A stretch of DNA of 32,273 nt from Singulisphaera sp. GP187 (lineage in GTDB: Bacteria; Planctomycetota; Planctomycetia; Gemmatales; Gemmataceae), in contig CAMAUE010000053.1 in assembly GCA_945861245.1 (NCBI GenBank), positions 1 through 32,273 of the forward strand. Direction: 5' to 3'. How positions within the stretch are numbered: position 1 is the stretch's first letter; each line of letters opens with the position of its first letter. This document shows positions 15,885 to 23,821 of the stretch, piece after piece. The notes beneath the pieces are model-generated. The model saw nothing but the letters and a program-made list of their open reading frames with translations. It did no database searches and was not told the DNA's origin. A program made the position numbers and the translations under genes.

Positions 15885-17771
15885 TCATCGCATCAACTGA
15901 AACTCCGGCAGCATCACCACCACCCATAGCAAGTCAGCGACGCCCTCCGCCGACATCGGCGTGCCCAGGGCCTCGTGCATCACCTTGCGTTCGTTCACGG
16001 TCGGCGGTCGGCACAGCGCCCGCTCGTAAACCGCGTCGATCAGTGCGTCCGGCGTTTTGTGCAACTTCATTAATGCTGACGATCCCCGCGTCAGCAAATC
16101 GTTGACCGCGGCACCGTTGGACAGGTCCAGCGCTTGCAGCGTCGTCAGCAGATCGGGCCGAGTGGTCACGACTTGCTCGCGATTGGGCCGACCGAGCGAA
16201 CGCATCAGCAGATCGGCATTGACGAGCGAGGCACGCATCCGCTGACGCTCCGTCGGCACCCACGAAGCGAACGCCACCGGCACGACCGGTGCGCTTTGCT
16301 TCGTCGGTCCAGTCTGCGTCAGCATCCAAACCGCGTCCATAAATTGCTCAGCGGACATGCGCCGGAGTTCCGGACCGCGGAAGACGTAGTCCTCGCCGAT
16401 CGGTTCCTTGATTTGCAGCGCGGGTTTGGCTTGATACGCCTTCGACGTTGCGATGTGCTCCATCAATTTCTTCAGATCATACTTTTGCTCGACAAGATAG
16501 TTCCCGAGATAGTCCAACAAATCCTCGGACCAGGGCCGATTCGCCATCATATCGACGGGATGCACGATGCCGCGGCCCAACATCCGCTGCCAAACGCGAT
16601 TGGCGATGGTGCGTGCGAATCGGCCATTCTCCGGCGACGTCGTCAGTTTGGCAAGTTGATCCAGGCGCTGCGCTTTCGTCGCCTTCACATCGATCGTGCC
16701 CAGTTCGGGCCAAAGAAAGCGTGGCGCCGCCGTCTGCCCCGTCGCTTTGTCGCAGCGATGTACTTGCAGCGGTTTATCGGCGATGACGGCGGCGAGCGAG
16801 TAAGCATCGTCGAGTTTCCAGTTGTCGATAAAGCTGTCATGGCACGATGCACACTTCACGTTCGCGCCAAAGAAAACCTGTGAGATGTTCTGCGCGAATT
16901 GCAGCTCGACGACCTGGCTAGCGTTGACGTTGCCTCGCCATTTGATGCCCTTGATAAACCCCTCGGCGTCGGCGGTCGGACTAATCAATTCGCGTGCCAT
17001 CTGGTCATAGGGCTTATTCTGTACGAGAGAATTGTACAGCCAACCGCTGATCTGTTTGCGTCCGCCGTCGATGTAGCCCGTGCCAGCGTAGTCGTTGCGC
17101 AACACGTCGTTCCAGAAGCTGAGCCAATGGTCGGCATAATTGCGGCGTTCGTCGAGCAATCGGCGAATGACCTGCTCACGCTTGTCCGGAGCGTCGCTTT
17201 CGAGAAACACTTTCGTTTCACTCGGCGCCGGCAGCTGGCCGACGACATCAAGATAGACTCGGCGAAGAAAGCCCGCGTCATCGATTATTGTCGCCGGCGT
17301 GACTTTGTTGCGAGCGTAATATTCCGCGACGATTCGGTCAATCGGATGCCCAGTGCCCGCGGGAACTTTGACGGCTCGCGGCTTCAGCGGCGCGACATAG
17401 GTGCTCACTTTGAACGTGAAGCCCGGCTCCCATGCCGCGCCCTGATCGATCCACGCCTTGAACAGCGCGACCTGCTTGGCGTCGAGCGCTGCACCCTTGG
17501 GCGGCATCCGTTGCTCGATGTCGTTGCTGGTGATTCGCTTGATCAACTCGCTGCCCGCGCTTTTGCCCGGTGTGATCGCCTTGGACTTCAGCAGATCCTC
17601 GCGCGTGTCAAACGAGACACTCGCCTTGTATTTGCCATTCGCGTGGCACTCGACGCAGCGCGCTTTCAAGATCGGCGCGATGTCGTGCACGAAGTCGATC
17701 TTTTTGACATCCCCCGCGGAGGCAATCGTCGCGGACAAGGCGAGTACGGTAATGGAAAGCAATCGGCACAT
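15885..17771 (-). CDS. PSCyt1-DUF1549-DUF1553 secreted cytochrome-like protein (second complete copy)
   Basis: Two in-frame ATGs exist, at 17789 and 17771. The second is preferred because AGGTGG lies 6 bp before it and the signal peptide (LLSITVLALSATIASA) then starts at the N terminus; 628 residues. PSCyt1 occupies about 25-115, with haem motif CVECH (C39, C42, H43) and MPPKGAALD. DUF1549 spans about 140-325, with RRVYLDVVGQLP and second motif CASCHDSF (C307, C310). DUF1553 spans about 370-620, with RTIANRVWQRMLGRGIVHPV, EDLLDYLGNYLVEQKYDLKK and RMSAEQFMDAVWMLTQTGP. It is shorter than the 980-residue paralogue because the variable middle region is nearly absent. Function is unknown beyond presumed haem binding in the periplasm. 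Confidence 0.9.
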   Translation of the reverse strand: MCRLLSITVLALSATIASAGDVKKIDFVHDIAPILKARCVECHANGKYKASVSFDTREDLLKSKAITPGKSAGSELIKRITSNDIEQRMPPKGAALDAKQVALFKAWIDQGAAWEPGFTFKVSTYVAPLKPRAVKVPAGTGHPIDRIVAEYYARNKVTPATIIDDAGFLRRVYLDVVGQLPAPSETKVFLESDAPDKREQVIRRLLDERRNYADHWLSFWNDVLRNDYAGTGYIDGGRKQISGWLYNSLVQNKPYDQMARELISPTADAEGFIKGIKWRGNVNASQVVELQFAQNISQVFFGANVKCASCHDSFIDNWKLDDAYSLAAVIADKPLQVHRCDKATGQTAAPRFLWPELGTIDVKATKAQRLDQLAKLTTSPENGRFARTIANRVWQRMLGRGIVHPVDMMANRPWSEDLLDYLGNYLVEQKYDLKKLMEHIATSKAYQAKPALQIKEPIGEDYVFRGPELRRMSAEQFMDAVWMLTQTGPTKQSAPVVPVAFASWVPTERQRMRASLVNADLLMRSLGRPNREQVVTTRPDLLTTLQALDLSNGAAVNDLLTRGSSALMKLHKTPDALIDAVYERALCRPPTVNERKVMHEALGTPMSAEGVADLLWVVVMLPEFQLMR

Positions 17772-17881
17772 GAAGCACCACCTATGCATTCAGGCGAAAT
17801 AATCGTCAGAAGAAAGACGCGCCATGCGCCGTTGGAGTGTGATTTTATAGCTTTTGGAGGATGCGAGGCAGCCAAAAGGCG

Positions 17882-17941
17882 CCAGAGTCGGAAGCGTGAG
17901 CGACGGTGTATTTCGTCCGTCGCTCACGCTTCCGACTCTGG
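17882..17941. repeat. Family A hairpin (copy 2)
   Basis: Perfect 25-bp arms 17882-17906 and 17917-17941, with core GGAAGCGTGAGCGACGG, enclose loop TGTATTTCGT. Arm and loop match copy 1 at 999-1056, apart from compensated arm changes (GTAAGC/GTGAGC, GCCGG/GTCGG). These paired changes preserve the stem. Confidence 0.88.
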
Positions 17942-17958
17942 GGCCTTTTGCATTACGC

Positions 17959-18047
17959 GGCCGACATAAAACGCACGGCATCCTGTCGGCCGCTCTCTTA
18001 CGGGGTCGCGGCTCGGAAAAGCGTCAAACTCACCCGTCAAAGGTATA
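17959..18047 (-). repeat. Family E repeat (copy 1, minus orientation)
   Basis: Read on the minus strand, this 89-bp stretch starts TATACCTTTGACGGGTGAGT and continues with TTGACGCTTTTCCGAGCCGC and TTTATGTCGGCC. It matches 20844-20930 on the plus strand over its length with scattered substitutions and a two-base indel. The pair is inverted and brackets the lipoprotein, skp and lpxC genes. Confidence 0.8.
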
Positions 18048-18122
18048 ACCACGGATCACACGGATAGGGAGAAATGCGTGGAACCTTTTTCCCATCCGTG
18101 TTATTCGTGTTATCCGTGGTTG
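18047..18122. repeat. AACCACGGAT / ATCCGTGGTT inverted repeat
   Basis: Left sequence AACCACGGATCACACGGAT and right sequence ATCCGTGTTATTCGTGTTAT followed by CCGTGGTT can pair imperfectly around an A/T-rich centre. The repeated ATCCGTGTTAT units suggest expansion by slippage. It lies in the 369-base gap between two minus-strand genes, which otherwise holds only the family A and family E copies. Confidence 0.65.
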
Positions 18123-18158
18123 TATTTGGTTTTTTGCGAAGGCTGCCGCGGGCCCATG

Positions 18159-18578
18159 TCAATCGAGGTTGAAATCCAGATGGTTGTCGCGGCCTATCTT
18201 TATTTCGCACTGCAATTGCGAGAGTTGGGGATCGCGATACTTCTCGGGAATGATCGATACCGGCGTCAGGTCGTAGGAAGCATTCGAGCCAACGACGGCG
18301 GCGACGGTGACGCGATACCAGCCAGCCGTACCGCCTTTGGCGTCGCCGGTTTGCAAGACATATGAGCCATCGTAGTTTATTTTGGCGGCAGCGATTTTGC
18401 CGGTCTCACCACGCGCGGTATCCGGACTGAAGACGATGATGCCCGTCTGCAGCGGCGCGCCTTTGTAAAAGACTTTGCCGTTGACATGATTAAGCGTCGT
18501 CGATTTCTGCTGACAACCGACGCATACGCCGATAACGACAAGTAATGCGAAAACGATCAGCATCCGTGCTGGGTTCAT
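18159..18578 (-). CDS. Lipoprotein with carboxypeptidase-regulatory-like domain
   Basis: ATG 18578 gives 139 residues with a lipoprotein signal MLIVFALLVVIGVCVGC; the final Cys lies in lipobox VCVGC at about residue 22. A longer in-frame start at 18656 would bury the signal and is rejected. After the Cys, VNGKVFYKGAPLQTGIIVF and the later YDGSYVLQTGDAKGGTAGWY form the transthyretin-like carboxypeptidase regulatory fold (VxGxVxxxGxPxxxxxVxF). This is one of the most frequent planctomycete lipoprotein types. It is probably anchored to a membrane; no enzymatic role is expected. The N-terminal Cys sits before a short linker QQKSTTLNH. Confidence 0.78.
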   Translation of the reverse strand: MNPARMLIVFALLVVIGVCVGCQQKSTTLNHVNGKVFYKGAPLQTGIIVFSPDTARGETGKIAAAKINYDGSYVLQTGDAKGGTAGWYRVTVAAVVGSNASYDLTPVSIIPEKYRDPQLSQLQCEIKIGRDNHLDFNLD

Positions 18579-18799
18579 GGCTTCATTCCGTCGAGAACGG
18601 TTGGGCACCGTAAGTGGTTCCGAGCGGAGAGTAGCAAAACCACGGCAATCGGACAAGCCAGGTTGCCCGGAGCCGTGTATGGCTTAGATCGGCGGTTTGG
18701 TGAGTGGGGATTGGCGAAAAACCGGAAAAACCGGCAGGCGGGGCATAAATTCTCGTCGCGGCAGCTTGAACGGGGCAGGATTGGGGAATTAGGCAACGC

Positions 18800-18864
18800 C
18801 CCTCGGAGCCGAAAGTGTGGGCAACAGATGAAATGCACCTCGCTCACGCTTTCGGCTCTGAGGG
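18800..18864. repeat. Family A-like imperfect hairpin (copy 3)
   Basis: Left arm 18800-18823 and right arm 18841-18864 (CGCTCACGCTTTCGGCTCTG followed by AGGG) pair with about five mismatches around 17 nt. The right arm closely follows the family A arm. It is the only structure seen in the 466-base gap (18579-19044) between the divergent lipoprotein and skp genes. Confidence 0.6.
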
Positions 18865-19030
18865 TCCTCGCCTGGGTTTTCTCGACACTGTGCAAACCTG
18901 CTCTTGATTTTGTCCTCAACCTACGTTAAAAGCCGCGTCGCATTGGGGGATTATTCGGCTGCAAAAAGCCTCAAACGTCGAAGCCATTGGCTCGGAAATG
19001 GACCGGACCATCGGCTCGACCGCTTGTACA

Positions 19031-19036
19031 AAGGAG
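19031..19036 (+). promoter_or_regulatory. Ribosome binding site selecting the skp GTG start
   Basis: AAGGAG lies 8 bp upstream of GTG 19045 and places the signal peptide at the N terminus. An in-frame ATG follows three codons later at 19054 and would also leave usable spacing, so the exact start is not certain. Confidence 0.6.
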
Positions 19037-19044
19037 TGTTTGCC

Positions 19045-19722
19045 GTGAAGAAAATGTTCGTTCTAACGACCGGGTTCGCCGTTCTGCTCGCAAGTGCGTA
19101 TGGCGTTAGCCAACTCGTGGCACAACCGCCGGCCGCTGGCGCCGTCCCTCAAGTCCAGGGCACGAAAGTCGCCGTGGTCAACATTGGGCTGGTATTCAAC
19201 AAATACAAACGTGCGGTGGTCTTCAAGGCAGACCTTGAAGAAACCCTCAAACCCTTCAAAACCAAAGCGATGAAGCTTCAGGAAGAAATGAAGAGCTGGG
19301 CCGAGGCGATGCAAAAACCCGGTTTTGAACCATCGAAAAAGGAACAATATCAAAAGGCCCTACGTAACAATCAGCGCGAACTCGAGGACATGGAACTTCA
19401 GATCAAGAACCTGCTCGGCAAAAAGCAGGAGGACAATCTGATCACGCTGTGGAAAGAAGTCAACATGGGCATCGACGCAGTCGCCAAGGCCTATGGCTTC
19501 CAGATCGTGCTCGGCTATGGCGATCCGATGGAGAAGGACATGCTCAATCAGTTCCCCAACATCAATCGCAAGATGCAAGCAATGGACCTCGGCAGCACCG
19601 TGCCGCTTTATGTGCATGGCAGTGTCGATCTGTCCGCGGCGATCGCGGACACGTTGAACGACTGGTTTGATAGGCAGAACAAGACCCCTGCTCCCGTAAC
19701 TCCAACGAGCGGCACGAAATAA
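19045..19722 (+). CDS. OmpH/Skp-family periplasmic chaperone-like protein
   Basis: With GTG 19045 the protein has 225 residues. A signal peptide (FVLTTGFAVLLASAYGVSQL) is followed by VAVVNIGLVFNKYKRAVVFK, the typical beta-strand entry of Skp/OmpH. A long charged helical segment (about 70-140: LEETLKPFKTKAMKLQEEMK, SKKEQYQKALRNNQRELEDM) is expected to form a coiled-coil tentacle. The C-terminal part returns to the body (AYGFQIVLGYGD) and ends in a low-complexity TPAPVTPTSGTK tail. Skp proteins hold unfolded outer-membrane proteins in the periplasm. It is 184 bp upstream of lpxC on the same strand, consistent with the common skp-lpx linkage. It is longer than enterobacterial Skp. Confidence 0.82.
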   Translation: MKKMFVLTTGFAVLLASAYGVSQLVAQPPAAGAVPQVQGTKVAVVNIGLVFNKYKRAVVFKADLEETLKPFKTKAMKLQEEMKSWAEAMQKPGFEPSKKEQYQKALRNNQRELEDMELQIKNLLGKKQEDNLITLWKEVNMGIDAVAKAYGFQIVLGYGDPMEKDMLNQFPNINRKMQAMDLGSTVPLYVHGSVDLSAAIADTLNDWFDRQNKTPAPVTPTSGTK

Positions 19723-19735
19723 CGATGCCGATTGA

Positions 19736-19770
19736 TGGTGCGTCGGCGTTAGCGCTTGACGCACCCTGCA
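19736..19770. repeat. Family D half-copy
   Basis: TGGTGCGTCGGCGTTAGCGC followed by TTGACGCACCCTGCA corresponds to the right half of the nested hairpin at 8180-8257 (TGGTGCGTCAGCGATGGCGA, then TTGACGCACCCTACA). It lies 13 bp after the skp stop. Confidence 0.7.
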
Positions 19771-19775
19771 TTGAT

Positions 19776-19800
19776 CGTGAGCGCTAAGCCGCAAGCGGCA
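19776..19800. repeat. Family C short repeat (copy 3)
   Basis: CGTGAGCGCTAAGCCGCAAG followed by CGGCA, located between skp and lpxC and 106 bp before the chosen lpxC start. It matches copy 1 exactly across the shared core. Confidence 0.75.
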
Positions 19801-19906
19801 ATACAAACTAATCAAAACCCGGATTGCCTTGTTCGCCCTGTCTTTGTTATTCTCCTTATTGCCCGGGCGTTCGGTCTGCCGATCGCCGGTCAAGGATGTG
19901 ACTGCC

Positions 19907-20791
19907 GTGAAAAAAATCAATGATCGCTGCCAACAAACGATTGCCGGCCCAGCCGAGGTAGATGGCATCGGATATGTGACGGGCAAAACGATTCGGTTGT
20001 GCTTTCGGCCCGCGCCGGCGAACACCGGCGTGGTATTCGTGCGCACCGATCTCGGCCACGTCGCCTGTATCAACGCTTGCGTCGCCAACGTCACTGGCAC
20101 GGCACGGCGCACCACGCTCGGCAACGCCCCGGTGCACGTCAGCCTCGTTGAACATGTACTCGCCGCCCTGAGCGGGCTGCGCATCGACAACTGCTACGTC
20201 GAACTCGACGCCCCGGAAGCCCCCGGCATGGACGGTTCCGCCCAGGCCTTCGTCAACGCCCTCCATCGCGCCGGCATCATCGCACAAAACGATCGCATCG
20301 GCATTTGGACCGTCGACCACACCATCTTTTTTACGCGCGGCGACGCCACCATCGCGATCCACCCGACCGACCTGCCCGAACTGCGGATCAGCTACTTGCT
20401 CGATTACGGCAAAGAATCGCCAATCCCCTGGCAGATGGCAACGATGCGAGTCACGCCGGGCGATTTCGCCGCTGATATCGCGCCGTGCCGAACCTTCGTC
20501 ACCGAAGACGAAGCGATCGCCCTGAAAAACTCCGGTATCGGCTCACGTTCGACAGTCGCCGATTTGCTCGTCTTCGGCGCTCACGGTCCGATTCAAAACA
20601 CGGTGCGCTTCGGCAACGAACCGGCGCGGCACAAAATCCTCGACATTCTCGGCGACCTCGCCTTGCTCGGCTGCGATCTACGCGGGCATATCGTCGCCTT
20701 CAAAACCGGACATCCGCATAACGTCGAATTGGCACGCACTCTGTCAACGCAATTGCAATCGGTGTTACCCAGGCAACGCCGGGTGGCGTAA
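19907..20791 (+). CDS. lpxC: UDP-3-O-acyl-N-acetylglucosamine deacetylase LpxC
   Basis: LpxC performs the committed deacetylation of lipid A synthesis in the cytoplasm. GTG 19907, with AAGGA 10 bp upstream, gives 294 residues. The frame extends to TTG 19829, but the extra 26 residues have no counterpart in the family. Residues 9-15 (QQTIAGP) correspond to the usual substrate-entry motif. Zinc-site elements are present: VEHVLAALSG (H83), RHKILDILGDLALLG (H242, D246) and the catalytic KTGHPHN His269. APGMDGSAQAF matches the conserved DGS(A/S)xPF segment. The zinc ligands and catalytic histidine are intact, so the enzyme should be active. Together with the Skp-like gene upstream it indicates a lipid A-containing outer membrane. 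Confidence 0.93.
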   Translation: MKKINDRCQQTIAGPAEVDGIGYVTGKTIRLCFRPAPANTGVVFVRTDLGHVACINACVANVTGTARRTTLGNAPVHVSLVEHVLAALSGLRIDNCYVELDAPEAPGMDGSAQAFVNALHRAGIIAQNDRIGIWTVDHTIFFTRGDATIAIHPTDLPELRISYLLDYGKESPIPWQMATMRVTPGDFAADIAPCRTFVTEDEAIALKNSGIGSRSTVADLLVFGAHGPIQNTVRFGNEPARHKILDILGDLALLGCDLRGHIVAFKTGHPHNVELARTLSTQLQSVLPRQRRVA

Positions 20792-20811
20792 CAGAATTGG
20801 CCAAGCCCGAT

Positions 20812-20838
20812 GGTGAGCGAAGCGAACCGGTGGGCTTG
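20812..20838. terminator. Hairpin downstream of lpxC
   Basis: CAAGCCC (20812-20818) and GGGCTTG (20832-20838) pair around GATGGTGAGCGAAGCGAACC-like sequence. It lies 21 bp after the lpxC stop without a T-tract. Its inner GGTGAGCGAAGCGA recalls the element at the permease stop (11178-11245), so it may be a small dispersed element. Confidence 0.5.
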
Positions 20839-20843
20839 AGATC

Positions 20844-20956
20844 TATACTTTTGACGGGTGAGTTTGACGCTTTTCCGAGCCGCGACCGTAAGGGAGCGGC
20901 CGAGTGGATACCGTGCGGTTTATGTCGGCCACTCCCTTACGGTCGCGGCTCGGAAA
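20844..20956 (+). repeat. Family E repeat (copy 2) including a 25-bp hairpin
   Basis: 20844-20930 matches the minus-strand copy at 17959-18047. In addition, arms 20872-20896 and 20932-20956 are perfect 25-bp complements around 35 nt, so this copy is a full hairpin whereas copy 1 kept only one arm. It sits in the leader of the oxidoreductase gene. Confidence 0.85.
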
Positions 20957-21021
20957 TGTTTTGATCGGTTCGGAAAAGCGACAATTTCTACTTTGCGAAG
21001 TATATTCGGAGAATTAACAGC

Positions 21022-22113
21022 ATGAAGCGCACTCGTATAGCAGTGGTAGGCGTCGGGCATTTGGGCAAAGAACATGCGCGTATCTTCGCCGGGCTGCCAA
21101 ATGTCGAACTCGTTGGCGTGGCCGACGCGAATCTCGATCAGGCCCAGGCGGTCGCTCGCAAGCACGACACGCAGGCGTTCACCGACTATTGGCCGTTGCT
21201 CAACCTCGTCGATGCTGCCAGCATCGTTGTGCCGACGACGCATCACCTCGCCGTCGCGAGCGAGTTTCTCAAGCGTGGCGTCCCGCTGCTCGTCGAAAAA
21301 CCGCTCGCGCGGACCACGCACGAAGCACGCGAACTTGTCGAACTCGCCCGCCAGCATCGTGTGATCCTGCAAGTCGGCCACATCGAACGCTTTAATCCTG
21401 CATACGAAGATATTCGTAGTCGCCCGTTCCAGCCCAAATTCATCCGCGCCCAGCGCATGGGCCCGTTCACTGGACGCTCGACCGATGTCGGCGTCGTGCT
21501 CGATCTGATGATCCACGATCTTGATCTAATTCTGTCACTCGTCGATTCGCCCGTGGAATCGGTGCAGGCGGTCGGCATGAGTTGCTACGGCGGCCATGAG
21601 GACATCGCCAACGCTCGTTTGCATTTTGCGAACGGCTGCGTCGCCGACGTGACCGCCAGCCGAGCGAGCCCGACGTCAAGCCGACAGATGCAATTGTGGG
21701 GCCCGGAGGGTTGTGCCGAGGTCGATTTCGCGTCGCGCAAGCTGGTGCTCGTACAACCTTCGGAACAGGTGCGCCGCTTCGGATTGGACCCCGCGCAACT
21801 CGATGCCGCCTCGCGCGCCCGAATTCGCGAGGACCTCTTCACGCGGCACCTGGAATTGCTGACTGTCGATGGCAAAGCCCAAGACCAACTGACGGCTGAA
21901 TTGAGCGAATTCATCGACTGCGTACAAACCAGCAAACGCCCGCGCGTCAACGGCGAAGACGGCCTTGCCGCCATGGAAGTCGCCGAACGCATCCTCGCCG
22001 CCCTGCGTCAACACCGTTGGGACGCAGCCCACACCGAACACGTCGGCCCGATGCGTCTACCCAAACCCGTCGGCCTACTCTTCCCGCATCACGTCGATCA
22101 AGAGTTGGCGTAA
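21022..22113 (+). CDS. Gfo/Idh/MocA-family NAD(P)-dependent sugar oxidoreductase (possible GnnA-like)
   Basis: ATG 21022 has GGAGA 9 bp upstream; 363 residues. The N-terminal Rossmann fold shows VVGVGHLGKEH (residues 8-18) and an acidic residue ending strand 2 (GVADANLD). The signature lysine lies in VEKPLART (E92-K93-P94), followed by GHIERFNP and a DLMIHDLDL segment equivalent to the catalytic GxHxxD motif. The family oxidises sugar hydroxyls, often on UDP-sugars or inositol. Its position directly after skp and lpxC suggests an envelope role; GnnA, which makes UDP-3-keto-GlcNAc for amide-linked lipid A, is a family member. No GnnB aminotransferase lies in the window, so this is a hypothesis. 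The C-terminal tail (KPVGLLFPHHVDQELA) is extra. Confidence 0.82.
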   Translation: MKRTRIAVVGVGHLGKEHARIFAGLPNVELVGVADANLDQAQAVARKHDTQAFTDYWPLLNLVDAASIVVPTTHHLAVASEFLKRGVPLLVEKPLARTTHEARELVELARQHRVILQVGHIERFNPAYEDIRSRPFQPKFIRAQRMGPFTGRSTDVGVVLDLMIHDLDLILSLVDSPVESVQAVGMSCYGGHEDIANARLHFANGCVADVTASRASPTSSRQMQLWGPEGCAEVDFASRKLVLVQPSEQVRRFGLDPAQLDAASRARIREDLFTRHLELLTVDGKAQDQLTAELSEFIDCVQTSKRPRVNGEDGLAAMEVAERILAALRQHRWDAAHTEHVGPMRLPKPVGLLFPHHVDQELA

Positions 22114-22316
22114 GGAACAACAGAGGGATCGCGAGCCGAAACGGTTGGCGTCGCACTGGACTTTCAGGCCCAGGTTTACATGAATCGCACCGCCAGCGGC
22201 AGCGTTGTCAAAGTCAATAGTTGAAAAACAATTAAGAAAAAGATCAGCGATCTGCAATCTGCATGCTCTTCCCACGCCCTCCCTCCCTGGGTTTCGTGGC
22301 CAACACCCCCTAATAC

Positions 22317-22453
22317 CGGTTCATCCGAAAAACGCGTATTCTGTAATTGAAAAAGTGGACATGCTTTCATTTCATGGGGTTATCACAACAAACCATGAGG
22401 AGATCGCATGTCCACTTTTTCAATTACAGAATACGCGTTTTTCGGATAAACCG
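22317..22453. mobile_element. 137-bp MITE-like hairpin with 47-bp terminal inverted repeats
   Basis: Arms 22317-22363 and 22407-22453 are reverse complements at 46 of 47 positions, enclosing 43 nt that can itself pair (TCATGG / CCATGA). Composition is AT-richer than the surroundings. There is no internal gene, and no clear target duplication at the ends. It lies in the 542-base gap between the oxidoreductase and the WD40 gene; the rest of this gap (22114-22316 and 22454-22655) shows no gene or repeat I can support. A non-autonomous insertion-element derivative is the best guess. No second copy is in the window. Confidence 0.6.
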
Positions 22454-22655
22454 TTTCTTCAATGTTTTGCGGTGGTACTTCGAGCCCCCCCTGGGACTTG
22501 CACGCTTCCGGATGTTTTTTTCGCGCAGTACTGAAATCGCGACAAATCTCGCTGAATTACCTATATCATCCTCAATGATTTCGCGCGTCGCGTCGAGACC
22601 AATTGGAGCTCGCGCCGCCGACGCTTGGTCGTATCCCACCTGCTAGGAGCCTGCC

Positions 22656-23813
22656 ATGTCGCGCTTTTCCAGACTCGTCCTCGCCGTTCTCTGCACTGCC
22701 GGTCTGATTGTCGGTCTCAGCTCGGTCGCCGTCGAGTCCGCAGCTCAAGATAAAGTCGTCGACAAAAAGAAGAAAAAGAAGGACGACAAAAAGACCGAAG
22801 AAAAGAAGGACGATAAGAAGGAAGAGAAAAAAGAAGAGAAGAAGGAGCCGTTCAAGGCCGACCCCGCAGCGATTGAGTTCAAAGGCCACTCCAGCTGGGT
22901 GTTCGCGCTGGCGTTTGACGCGGACGGCAAAACCGTTGCCTCGGCAAGCCGCGACCTGACCGTCAAGATTTGGGATATCGCCGCCAAGAAAGATATCCAG
23001 ACCCTGAAAGGCCATCCCACCCAGGCGAAAGCCTTGGCTTACTTCAAGGACCAGCTGCTCGTGACCACTGGCAAATGGATCAAGGAGAAGAAAGCCTGGG
23101 AAGGCGAAATCAAGGTTTGGGACACGAAAGCAGGCAAAGAAGCGAAATCGATCAAGGGTCATACCGCGGGCATCGAAGCCTTGGCCCGCTCAAAAGACGG
23201 CACACTCTTCGCCACGGCCAGCGAAGACCAGACCGTCAAACTCTGGGACATCGCCGCCGGCAAGGAAACGCAGACCATCAAGGGCCACACCGATTCCGTC
23301 ACGAACGTCGCCTTCAGCCCTGACGGCAAGAGCGTCGTCACCACCAGCGCGGACCGTACGGTCCGCGTATGGGACATCGCCGGCGCGAAGGAAATCGCCA
23401 GCTTCAAACCGCTGGAAAAAGTTGTCGATGTCAAAGACGCCAAAGGCAAAGTCAGCCAAACCAAAGAGCTTGGCCGAGCTTTCAACTGCGCCATCTTCTC
23501 AGCCGACGGCAAGAAAGTCATCGCTGGTAATCAAGACGGCTACATCAAAATTTTCGACATCGAAGGCAAGAAGGAACTGAAAGACATCAAAGCCCACGAC
23601 GCCGTCTGGTCAATCGCCCTCAGCCCCGATGGCTCGAAGTTCGCCACCGGCGGCTACGACCAAACGATCCGCATTTGGGATCTCGAAGGCAAGGAATTGC
23701 GCAGCATCAAGGCCCACCTGGGCAACGTCACCGCGCTCACCTTCAGCCCCGACGGCCAATGGCTCGCCTCCGGCAGCATCGATGGCCTCGTGAAAATCTG
23801 GAGCGTTAAGTAA
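22656..23813 (+). CDS. Secreted seven-bladed WD40-repeat protein with lysine-rich linker
   Basis: ATG 22656 with AGGAG 6 bp upstream; 385 residues. A signal peptide (RLVLAVLCTAGLIVGLSSVA) is followed by a highly charged Lys/Glu/Asp linker at about residues 33-66 (runs such as KKKKKKDDKKTEEKKDDKK). Seven WD40 units then run to the C terminus. Blades begin near SSWVFALAFDADGK, PTQAKALAYFKD, TAGIEALARSKDG, TDSVTNVAFSPDG, AFNCAIFSADG, DAVWSIALSPDG and LGNVTALTFSPDG, and most end in (I/V)(K/R)(I/V)WD. That number makes one complete beta-propeller, a protein-interaction platform. It is followed by the HEAT-repeat protein, another scaffold. The partner is unknown. Confidence 0.88.
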   Translation: MSRFSRLVLAVLCTAGLIVGLSSVAVESAAQDKVVDKKKKKKDDKKTEEKKDDKKEEKKEEKKEPFKADPAAIEFKGHSSWVFALAFDADGKTVASASRDLTVKIWDIAAKKDIQTLKGHPTQAKALAYFKDQLLVTTGKWIKEKKAWEGEIKVWDTKAGKEAKSIKGHTAGIEALARSKDGTLFATASEDQTVKLWDIAAGKETQTIKGHTDSVTNVAFSPDGKSVVTTSADRTVRVWDIAGAKEIASFKPLEKVVDVKDAKGKVSQTKELGRAFNCAIFSADGKKVIAGNQDGYIKIFDIEGKKELKDIKAHDAVWSIALSPDGSKFATGGYDQTIRIWDLEGKELRSIKAHLGNVTALTFSPDGQWLASGSIDGLVKIWSVK

Positions 23814-23821
23814 AACCGGCA

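Noticed and set aside
18902..18930. Promoter-like TTGATT...TTAAAA upstream of skp
   Set aside because: Spacing is short and the -10 match is poor; planctomycete promoter consensus is not well defined enough to call it.
22675..23162. Minus-strand frame opposite the WD40 gene with a long Phe/Leu run
   Set aside because: The hydrophobic run is the complement of the lysine codons of the linker, not a membrane protein.
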